Shown here: positions 35,586 through 41,712 of the stretch, piece by piece
Layout of the letters: every line of letters starts with the position of its first letter
Position numbering within the stretch: the first letter of the stretch is position 1
DNA from: CAZTVF01 sp964616985
Lineage (GTDB): Bacteria; Planctomycetota; Phycisphaerae; SM23-33
Assembly (NCBI GenBank): GCA_964616985.1
Contig: CAZTVF010000038.1
Coordinates: forward strand, 1-41,712
Length of the DNA: 41,712 nucleotides
Reading direction: 5' to 3'
Notes under the pieces: generated by a model
Told to the model about the DNA's origin: nothing
Databases searched by the model: none
Seen by the model: the letters and a program-made list of their open reading frames with translations, nothing else
Program-made: the position numbers and the translations under genes

Positions 35586-36946
35586 TAGCTCGTCCTGGCG
35601 TAGCCCCGCGTGGCGTGGTGCAGGTTGGCTCGCAGGTCGGTGATCTGCTGGTGAAGCTCGCGGAGTTCCTTCCGCGTGCGTTCCAGCGGCGAGGTCTCGC
35701 CGATGCCCTGGGCGAGGAACCGCCGCACCGCGGGCATCATCTGGATCGCCAGGTCGTACTCGGGGTTGGCCCCGCTCTTGTACGCGCCGATCGTCACCAG
35801 GTCCTGGATCTCCGCGTGCAGCGCCAGCACGCGGTGCACCTCGCGGGCGGCCTTGAGGCACGCCTCGCCGGCCACGTCGATCATCACGCGGCTGATGCTG
35901 CCCAGGGCGTCGATCGCCGGGTAGTGCCCCTGGTTGGCCAGGGAGCGTGCGAGCAATATATGTCCATCTGTAATCGACCGCACCGCGTCGCCTACCGGGT
36001 CGGCCATGTCGTCGCCCTCCACCAGGACGGTGTAGAACGCGGTGATCGAGCCCGCGGCCGTGCGGCCGGGACGCTCCAGCAGCTGCGGCAGCAGGTTGAA
36101 GACGCTGGGCGTGTAGCCCTTGGTGGCCGGAGGTTCGCCGGCGGCCAGCCCGATCTGCCGCTGCGCCGCCGCCAGGCGCGTCAGCGAGTCCACCAGCAGC
36201 AGCACGTTCTGCCCGCGGTCGCGGAAATGCTCCGCCACGGCCGTGGCCACGCCCGCCGCCTGCACGCGGGCCAGCGGCGGCTGATCGCTGGTGGAAACCA
36301 CCACCACCGACCGCGTCATGCCCGCCTCGCCCAGGTCGCGCTCGATGAAGTCCAGCACCTCGCGGCCTCGCTCGCCGATGAGGCCGATCACCGTCACGTC
36401 GGCGGCGGTGTGGCGGGCGATCATGCCCATCAGCACGCTCTTGCCGACGCCGGAGCCCGAGAAAATGCCCATCCGCTGCCCGCGGCCCACGGTCAGCAGG
36501 CCGTCGATCGCGCGGACGCCCGTGGCGATGGGCTCGTCGATCCGACGCCGCTCCATCGCCTCCAGCGGGGCCGGCCAGACCGGCGCCAGCGCCTCGGCCG
36601 CGATCGGCCCGCGGCCGTCGATCGCCTTGCCGTGGCCGTCGATGACGCGGCCCAGCAGACCCGCCCCAGCCGGGATCGACTGTTGCGCGCTGGCGAAGAT
36701 GACGCGGTCGCCGGGGCAGATGCCCGCGGCCGGACCCATCGGCATCACCAGCGTGGTTCGCCCGCTGAAGCCCACGACGCGGGCCTCGATCTCGCCGCCG
36801 CTGCGGAGGATGCGGCAGCTGGCGCCCACCGGCGCGGGGAAGTCTTCCACCATCGCCGTCAGGCCGCGCACGCCGCTGATGCACCCGTCGAGCCCCAGCG
36901 GCTGCGACGCCTGCACCGTGCGGCGGTAGTTCTCAAAAGCGTTCAT
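35585..36946 (-). CDS. fliI: FliI, flagellar export ATPase
   Basis: 453 residues. F1-beta-like ATPase with Walker A SGSGVGKS at 163-170, VIGLIGERGREVLDFI, Walker B LLLVDSLTRLA and the arginine-finger region YTVLVEGDDMADPVGDAVR. FliI forms a hexamer that unfolds and delivers export substrates. The N-terminal beta domain carries GLLGRVIDGHGKAIDG. It overlaps fliH by 14 bases and fliJ by 1 base. Confidence 0.97.
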   Translation of the reverse strand: MNAFENYRRTVQASQPLGLDGCISGVRGLTAMVEDFPAPVGASCRILRSGGEIEARVVGFSGRTTLVMPMGPAAGICPGDRVIFASAQQSIPAGAGLLGRVIDGHGKAIDGRGPIAAEALAPVWPAPLEAMERRRIDEPIATGVRAIDGLLTVGRGQRMGIFSGSGVGKSVLMGMIARHTAADVTVIGLIGERGREVLDFIERDLGEAGMTRSVVVVSTSDQPPLARVQAAGVATAVAEHFRDRGQNVLLLVDSLTRLAAAQRQIGLAAGEPPATKGYTPSVFNLLPQLLERPGRTAAGSITAFYTVLVEGDDMADPVGDAVRSITDGHILLARSLANQGHYPAIDALGSISRVMIDVAGEACLKAAREVHRVLALHAEIQDLVTIGAYKSGANPEYDLAIQMMPAVRRFLAQGIGETSPLERTRKELRELHQQITDLRANLHHATRGYARTS

Positions 36947-37682
36947 GGTCGCTCTCCGGTTCCTGGCCGGCCGGCAGCGAAAAGCCCGGCCCCTTGAGCG
37001 AATTCACCACGTTGCACAGCTGCGTCTCGATGGTCGCGTCGATCACCCCGCGGCCGCTGGTGACCTTCACGCCGCCGGGGGTCACACTTGGGTCGGCGGC
37101 CAGGCGGACGTTGCCCGCCTCGATCGCCGCGGCCAGGTGCGGCAGTGATTTCTGCAGCGGATCCAGCTGGGCGGGGTTCACGTGCACCGTCACCTGCTGG
37201 GTTTCGTGCAGCCGCTGGAGGCACTTGCCCAGGTTCGCCCGCACCACGTCCAAGTTGTGTGCGGCCTGGCAGGCGACGACCTTGGAGGCGATGTCGATCG
37301 CCAGGTCCAGCAGCTGCTCCTTGGCCTGCTGCAGCAGCGACTGCCGCGCCGCGGCCAGCTCGCCCACGGCCTTCTGCGCCAACTGCGTCAGCTCGGCCGA
37401 GTCGGTGGCGAGCTTCTCGCCCGCCTGCTGGTGCAGGTTTCGGCGGCCCTCGACGAAGGCCTCGCGCCGCCCGCGGGTGAGGCCCTCGGCGTAGCCCTTC
37501 TGCCGCGCCTCGGCCGCCACCGCCGCCGCTTCCTGCATGGCGTCGGCGACGATGCGGTCCGCCTGCCGCCGCGCGTGCGCCAGCAGGCGCTTCGCCTCGG
37601 CGGCCACGTCGTCCAGGTCCAGCGGCATCGTCTGCGGCTGGTAGGTCTCGCCCGTCACATCCGCCTTGATGATTCGTTTCAT
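36933..37682 (-). CDS. fliH: FliH, regulator of the export ATPase
   Basis: 249 residues from ATG 37682 (GGAAG upstream); the open frame further upstream is encoded by the repeat array and rejected. The N-terminus MKRIIKADVTGE is followed by a long coiled coil (AEAKRLLAHARRQADRIVAD, AAAVAAEARQKGYAEGLTRG) and a globular C-terminal domain (LLDLAIDIASKVVACQAAHN, VTVHVNPAQLDPLQ, NVRLAADPSVTPGGVKVTSG) typical of FliH/YscL. It links FliI to FliN at the C-ring. Confidence 0.93.
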   Translation of the reverse strand: MKRIIKADVTGETYQPQTMPLDLDDVAAEAKRLLAHARRQADRIVADAMQEAAAVAAEARQKGYAEGLTRGRREAFVEGRRNLHQQAGEKLATDSAELTQLAQKAVGELAAARQSLLQQAKEQLLDLAIDIASKVVACQAAHNLDVVRANLGKCLQRLHETQQVTVHVNPAQLDPLQKSLPHLAAAIEAGNVRLAADPSVTPGGVKVTSGRGVIDATIETQLCNVVNSLKGPGFSLPAGQEPESDHERF

Positions 37683-37695
37683 ATCTTTCTTCCGC

Positions 37696-37797
37696 GTGCC
37701 ACGCTCTCCGGCCGGGTGCCATGCTCCTGGACCGGGTGCCATGCTCTTCATCCGGGTGCCATGCTTTTAGGCCCGAAGGGCCAAAAGCATGTTTGCG
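37696..37797. repeat. GGTGCCATG repeat array in the fliFG-fliH gap (copy F)
   Basis: Three leading partial units of 20 bases each (GTGCCACGCTCTCCGGCC, GGGTGCCATGCTCCTGGACC, GGGTGCCATGCTCTTCATCC) precede a full copy at 37754-37797 with head GGCCCGAAGGGCC. It fills almost the whole gap. Confidence 0.92.
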
Positions 37798-37803
37798 CAT
37801 GCA

Positions 37804-39657
37804 TCACGCCATCAATTCACTATGCTGCATAGGAACATACAGCCCGCCGCCCGCGGCCACGATCGCATCCACCGTCCGCTGCTGGGCGGCCTCCACGTCG
37901 CTCAACCGCACCGGCCCGATCCGTTCCATCTGCGCCCGCAGCCGTCGCGACGACGCCGCCGTCAGGCACGAGAACACCTTCTGCGTCAGTTCCTTGCCCG
38001 CCGTCCGCAGCGCCACCGCCAGCTGCTCGCCGTCCATCGCCTCCAGCGCCGTCCGCAGGCGGTCGTCGCCCATCGTCAGGATGTCGTCGAAGACGAACAG
38101 GCGATTCCGCAGCGACTGCGCCACCGCCGGCTCATGCGCCGACAGCGAGTCCAGCACGTTCTTCTCCGTCTCCCCGCCCGCCCGACGCAGCAGCTCCGCC
38201 AGCTTCGCCTGCCCGCCGATGCTCGACTGCGTGCGGGCCGCGAATTCGCGCAGCCGCTGGGCCAGCGCGTCCTGCACCTCGGCCAGCGTGGCCACGTCCA
38301 CCTTCTCCAGCGACGCGATCCGCCGCGACACATCCACCTGCGTGTCCCGCGGCAGCTCGGCCAGCACTGCTGCCGCCTTCTCCGGCGGCAGTTGCGAAAG
38401 CACCACCGCCACGGTCTGCGGATGCTCCTGGGCCAGGAATTCGCAGATGTCCCGCGGCGAGGCCAGCTGCAGCACGCCCACCGGCGAGGCCGACTCGGGG
38501 GAGAGCCCCTCGTCGCGCCGCCCCTGCCGCGTGCGGAAGATCGTCACCACCAGCGTCGCCACGCCCAGGCCCGCCAGAAGGCTCGCCGCGATCAGCCGGC
38601 GGTCGAACTCGCTGGTCATCTCCACGTCGCCCGGCGGCGGCGCCGACGCGACCGCCGCACGCACGTCGTAATGCCACTCCACCTTCACCTCGGCGTCCTT
38701 GACGATCCGCCCGACGGCCTGGCGAGCCTTGTCCAGACCGCCCTCGGTGACGGCGGCAAGCTCCTTCTCGCCGGCCGCACCGTACTGCGCCTCGGCCTGG
38801 CGGACGAAGTGACTGCGCGGGATCGACACGAATGCCGACGTGCAGCGGACGGGCGCCTTGGCCGCGTCCACCTGCACGGTGATGATGGGGTTCTCCACGC
38901 CGATGGCGGCGCGGATCTTGTCGGCGTAGTAGGCCTCGGCGGCCTGGATCTGCTCCAGCGAGTCGCCGCGCGGATCGCCCCCGTGGGCCTCCGGCGTGCG
39001 GTAGCTGCGGCCGGCGCTGTCGACGATGCGGACGTTGGTGGGCTTCATGCCCGCGATGCTGCCGGCGACGAGGTCGACGATGGCGGCCACGAGCTTGTCA
39101 TTCATCTTGGCGTCGGGCTTGAGCTCGACGGTGACCGCGGCGGTGGATTCGCTGCCCATCCCCGAGAGGTTGCGGCCGCTGCCTTCCTCGAACAGGACGG
39201 TGGCCGAGCGGATGGGCGGAAACTTGCGGATGAGCGCGGACAGGGCGGCCATCTTCGCGGCCTGCCAGCGCTTGTCGTTCTGCGCCTGGGTGGACCAGAT
39301 GTTGTCGCCGGCGGCGACCTTGTCGAAGGGGTTGACGTCGGCGGGCGTGCCCAGGCCCTCGGCGGCCAGGATCGCGCGGGCGTGGTCGGCCTGGTCGCGA
39401 CGGGCCAGCAGCCGCCCGCACTCCAGGCGAGCGGCGATGCCCTTGCCCGACAGCAGCGACTGCGCCTCGGCCAGCTCTGCCGCGTCCATGCCCTTGCCCG
39501 CGACGGCGACCATCTCGACGCCGCCGGTGCCCACGGCCAGCCAGATGCCCCCGCCGATGATCAGCAGGCACATCATCGCCAGCGCCAGGCGCGCCCGACG
39601 GCTGGTGGCCGCCGCGCGGCTCTTCCATATTCTCAGCCAGACTCGCACTCGTCTCAT
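37804..39657 (-). CDS. fliFG: Natural FliF-FliG fusion: MS-ring protein joined to the rotor switch protein
   Basis: 617 residues in one uninterrupted frame; AAGGAGG lies ten bases before ATG 39657. The FliF part has transmembrane helix 1 (24-43), the YscJ/FliF ring-building motifs (NPFDKVAAGDNIWSTQAQND at 109-128, STAAVTVELKPDAKM at 171-185, NVRIVDSAGRSY at 208-219), a shortened second ring region, and helix 2 (355-374). After a 25-residue linker it continues as FliG: middle domain SPRDICEFLAQEHPQTVAVV (400-419, EHPQ at 411-414) and C-terminal motor domain LFVFDDILTMGDDRLRTALE (520-539) through GPVRLSDVE (581-589). The FliF tail and FliG N-terminal domain, which normally bind each other, are both absent. 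By eye, charged rotor residues corresponding to E. coli R281, D288 and D289 read Ala568, Ala576, Gln577. No separate fliF or fliG is in the window. Confidence 0.9.
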   Translation of the reverse strand: MRRVRVWLRIWKSRAAATSRRARLALAMMCLLIIGGGIWLAVGTGGVEMVAVAGKGMDAAELAEAQSLLSGKGIAARLECGRLLARRDQADHARAILAAEGLGTPADVNPFDKVAAGDNIWSTQAQNDKRWQAAKMAALSALIRKFPPIRSATVLFEEGSGRNLSGMGSESTAAVTVELKPDAKMNDKLVAAIVDLVAGSIAGMKPTNVRIVDSAGRSYRTPEAHGGDPRGDSLEQIQAAEAYYADKIRAAIGVENPIITVQVDAAKAPVRCTSAFVSIPRSHFVRQAEAQYGAAGEKELAAVTEGGLDKARQAVGRIVKDAEVKVEWHYDVRAAVASAPPPGDVEMTSEFDRRLIAASLLAGLGVATLVVTIFRTRQGRRDEGLSPESASPVGVLQLASPRDICEFLAQEHPQTVAVVLSQLPPEKAAAVLAELPRDTQVDVSRRIASLEKVDVATLAEVQDALAQRLREFAARTQSSIGGQAKLAELLRRAGGETEKNVLDSLSAHEPAVAQSLRNRLFVFDDILTMGDDRLRTALEAMDGEQLAVALRTAGKELTQKVFSCLTAASSRRLRAQMERIGPVRLSDVEAAQQRTVDAIVAAGGGLYVPMQHSELMA

Positions 39658-39716
39658 TGGCCTAGGTCCTCCTTGACCGCCGGCCCAAGGTTCATCGATC
39701 CATCACATCATCGGCG

Positions 39717-39778
39717 TGGTGCCATGCCATGGTGCCATGCCGAAGCTCTGCGCCGTTTGCAGAGCGCCGGCATGCTCG
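39717..39778. repeat. GGTGCCATG palindromic repeat upstream of fliFG (copy G)
   Basis: GGTGCCATGCC occurs twice, then a hairpin CATGCCGAAGCTCTGC ... GCAGAGCGCCGGCATG. It shares its design with 541-593. It lies in the 164-base gap between the MerR-like gene and fliFG. Confidence 0.85.
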
Positions 39779-39821
39779 CGTGTCGCGGCCGCCGTCCTTG
39801 GCGAGCCGCCCTGCGCCGCTC

Positions 39822-40142
39822 TCACGTTTCGTTGCCGCTATCGATCCGGGCGAAATAGTCACGCATGAACTCCAGCGATTTGCTCTGGGCCTTCAGTGCC
39901 GCGATCTGGTCGAGGCGGCCGAACACCGATTCGTCGTACAGCCGGTGGCCGCCGTCGGTCCACTTCATCTCGTGAAGCAGGCCCATCGTGGTGTAGTTGT
40001 GAATGGTCTGGCGGCTGACGCCCGAATACGCCACCACCTCGCCGATGCGGTAAAGCTTCGGCGGGATCGGCCGCCTCGCCACCAGCGTCGCCCCGCCCGC
40101 CGGCGGCGACTGCACCCCAACATTGTTTTCTTTATCTGACAT
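39822..40142 (-). CDS. MerR-type transcriptional regulator
   Basis: 106 residues from ATG 40142 (an ATG at 40175 is possible). After a flexible N-terminus of about 30 residues comes the MerR winged helix: YRIGEVVAYSGVSRQTIHNY (31-50), TTMGLLHEMKWTDGGHRLYD and SVFGRLDQIAALKAQSKSLE. There is only a short dimerisation helix and no ligand domain. It is on the same strand, 164 bases upstream of fliFG, and may regulate the flagellar operon; the perfect palindrome at 40401-40424 is a candidate site. Effector unknown. Confidence 0.85.
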   Translation of the reverse strand: MSDKENNVGVQSPPAGGATLVARRPIPPKLYRIGEVVAYSGVSRQTIHNYTTMGLLHEMKWTDGGHRLYDESVFGRLDQIAALKAQSKSLEFMRDYFARIDSGNET

Positions 40143-40339
40143 ACCCAAGTCCCGAACCTCTAGACCGAGCACCAATCAAACGTAGCCAAGACGCAAGCCG
40201 GCCTCGCGACAAGCCCGCAGCCAGTCAGGCCCCGCAACCACCGGCGTGCCCGCTCTTGGCGGCAACCGACCCAATCCGACGCTTCTGACCTGAACTTACC
40301 GACACGCCCGACGCCCGACGCCCGATCCACTGATCCACC

Positions 40340-40398
40340 GATCCACCGATCCTGGTCCCTAGTCCCTAATCCCTGGTCCCTGGCCCCTTGGTCCCTTT
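40340..40398. repeat. Low-complexity GATCC/GGTCCCT repeat
   Basis: Units CCACCGATCC, GGTCCCTAGTCCCTAATCCC and GGTCCCTGGCCCCTTGG follow one another. It belongs to the same class as 13141-13232 and ends just before the palindrome at 40401. Confidence 0.55.
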
Positions 40399-40400
40399 AT

Positions 40401-40424
40401 TTTTACGTTTTGTAAAACGTAAAA
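40401..40424. promoter_or_regulatory. Perfect 11-base palindrome, candidate regulator site upstream of merR
   Basis: TTTTACGTTTT and AAAACGTAAAA surround GT, a perfect AT-rich dyad in a GC-rich genome, about 260 bases upstream of the MerR-like start. Size and symmetry fit a protein binding site; the MerR-like protein is the obvious but unproven candidate. Confidence 0.5.
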
Positions 40425-41288
40425 TGCACTATTTCCGCCCTGACCGCAAGGAATAAATCGATGATTCTTCAAAACACTCGACGCACCCTCTCCTCGCCCC
40501 GCTGCCCCACGCCGCTTCCGACGCGTCACCCCCGGCATGGTCACTTCAGTGACCCATGCACCCGGAACGCCCTGACCTGCCCCCGTTTTCCGCCACAATT
40601 CAAGAGAGAGTCTTTACGCTTGGCGTGTGCTGCGGAGGGTGAGGCGTAGCCGAACCCGGAGCAGCACACGTTCGCCGTCGTCCCCGGCACCTTGCCGCGA
40701 ACGCTGCAGGCGTCATCCAGTTCAACATGCTATCGGGGCATCACCGGCATCCGGAAGGATGGAACTGGGAGGGTATTTCCTGGAACATACCCTCGATACG
40801 CGTTGTCAGTATCATCGGCGACTACGAGAGAAGACTTTACTCCCGAGAAATGCCGGTCGCCGCGATACGGAGATGGTTTGGCGTGAAATTGAGGTGAAGA
40901 CTGTACCTAACCTTTGTCTTTGCAGGCTTTAGAGTTGGAGAATCTTCCATTCCAACCACCAGAAGCACAGAGAGAGGATACGCCTCTTCCGCGATCTTGA
41001 CTTGCTCGTCGATAACTTCCACCTTGAACCGAATGGCCCGTTCAAGGTGCGCAGCGAGCCACGCACCCTACCACGGCAGGCAAGCGGCCCCATCGCCATG
41101 GCAAAAGTTCTGGTAAAGGCACCTGCCTTCGGGGGGCTATACGCATGGCATGGCTATTGATTGGCGATGTTTGTTGCATAGGCAATTATTTTATAGATTA
41201 TGCTTGATACTTATCTCCCCCTGCGTTACCCTTCTCCTGTCTCACGGGGTCTCGATTGAATATCCACATTCACGGAAAGGGCGAACTC
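40425..41288. other. Gene-poor stretch of about 860 bases
   Basis: No protein could be supported; several short frames exist on both strands but without motifs or ribosome sites. It contains a 10-base inverted pair CGTGTGCTGC/GCAGCACACG (40624-40633 and 40661-40670) and an AT-rich tract at 41171-41205 (TTGTTG...TATAGA) that could promote the gene starting at 41289. GC content drops here relative to the flanks, so foreign or decayed DNA is possible. Confidence 0.4.
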
Positions 41289-41712
41289 ATGTCCACAAGG
41301 CAGGCGGAGGCGAGTCGGGTCAATGAGGCGAAGTCGAAGGGGCCGGTCACGGATGAGGGCAAGCGGGCGGCGTCAAGGAACGCGACCAAGCACGGCATCT
41401 TCTGCCGCCAGGTCCTGCTGGACTGCGAGGACAAGGACGCCTTCGAGGAGTTCGTCACGGGCATGATGGACTACTGGAAGCCCGTGGGGCCGATGGAGTC
41501 GCTTCTCTTCGACCGCATCGTGGCCGAGGCGTGGCGGCTGCAGCGGCTGACGCGGATCGAGCGGGAGCTCATGGACGGCCGCTTCGACGAGATGCAGGCC
41601 TTCCTCGATCAGAAGGACCAGGCCGACGACGAGTACATGAACGACGACGAGCACCTTCGCCCCCGCCGCCGCGCGCGGCTGGGCCCGGCCGTGGCGGCCG
41701 ACCTCAACGCCA
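41289..41712 (+). CDS. Hypothetical protein of the 'KHG' family, cut by window edge
   Basis: 141 residues are visible from ATG 41289, with AAAGG upstream (GAAAGGGCGAACTC). The start MSTRQAEASRVNEAKSKGPV followed by TDEGKRAASRNATKHGIF matches a family of unknown function frequent in planctomycetes and acidobacteria (pattern NxxxSxGPxTxEGKxxxxxNxxKHG). The remainder is acidic and helical (ESLLFDRIVAEAWRLQRLTR). The family often lies near mobile genes. The gene continues beyond the right edge. Confidence 0.7.
   Translation, partial: MSTRQAEASRVNEAKSKGPVTDEGKRAASRNATKHGIFCRQVLLDCEDKDAFEEFVTGMMDYWKPVGPMESLLFDRIVAEAWRLQRLTRIERELMDGRFDEMQAFLDQKDQADDEYMNDDEHLRPRRRARLGPAVAADLNA

Noticed and set aside
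35130..36884. 584-codon frame on minus containing fliJ at its end
   Set aside because: Only the last 151 codons are fliJ; the upstream part is a shadow of fliI in another frame.
37683..37751. N-terminal extension of FliH
   Set aside because: It would be encoded by the GGTGCCATG repeat array; MKRIIKADV with GGAAG upstream is a better start.
30640..37797. CRISPR array
   Set aside because: The repeats are long, palindromic, scattered between genes and not separated by uniform spacers; no cas gene is present.
37789..39858. Plus-strand open frame of 689 codons opposite fliFG
   Set aside because: Antisense to the FliF-FliG frame, no recognisable domain, and begins inside a repeat.
40837..41022. 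Minus-strand 61-residue frame in the gene-poor stretch
   Set aside because: No ribosome site, no motif and no neighbour support; may be debris of a decayed gene.

Overview
The window looks like a chromosomal segment of a planctomycete, most likely of the Phycisphaerae type. This is inferred from the high GC content, the compact flagellar export operon, a bacterial topoisomerase VI A subunit, DUF6259-type glycosidase-like genes and many short palindromic intergenic repeats. No 16S rRNA or other marker is present, so the assignment is tentative.

Layout. (1) 1-1753, minus strand: nrdR, an ATP-cone protein and the start of topoisomerase VI subunit A (cut by the left edge), in one direction. (2) 1754-5355: a nested palindrome, mgtC on plus, and a secreted HEAT-repeat protein with a degenerate receiver domain on minus, behind a near-consensus promoter. 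(3) 5604-10438: three minus-strand carbohydrate genes (DUF6259 glycosidase-like, TIM-barrel glycosidase-like, sialidase-like). (4) 10705-13115: a two-gene bd-type oxidase whose large subunit carries a C-terminal cytochrome c. (5) 13192-18588: a secreted clan GH-A glycosidase, mtnA, and on plus a ceramidase-like protein. (6) 18695-20348: csrA (plus) and recA (minus). (7) 20537-23814: small genes of a decayed integrative element ending at a tRNA-Gly(CCC) gene, with integrase and DUF6573 remnants beside the tRNA 3' end. (8) 24146-25042: a DUF4375 protein. (9) 25245-40142, minus strand: a long flagellar cluster in transcription order merR, fliFG (fused), fliH, fliI, fliJ, fliN, fliO, fliP, fliQ, fliR, flhB, flhA, flhF, flhG, fliA. 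(10) 40143-41712: a gene-poor stretch with a perfect palindrome, then the start of a plus-strand gene cut by the right edge.

The flagellar cluster encodes the MS-ring/switch, the export ATPase complex, the export gate, the placement GTPases and the flagellar sigma factor; CsrA is a likely post-transcriptional partner. Three things stand out. FliF and FliG are one continuous 617-residue protein that lacks the C-terminal tail of FliF and the N-terminal domain of FliG. FlhB has Ala-Gly-Asp-Gly where the self-cleaving Asn-Pro-Thr-His motif should be. Most junctions are short stop/start overlaps, and five of the six junctions without overlap hold copies of one palindromic repeat family (ends GGTGCCA/TGGCACC), which also recurs outside the operon; the sixth, fliR-fliQ, holds a different inverted repeat.
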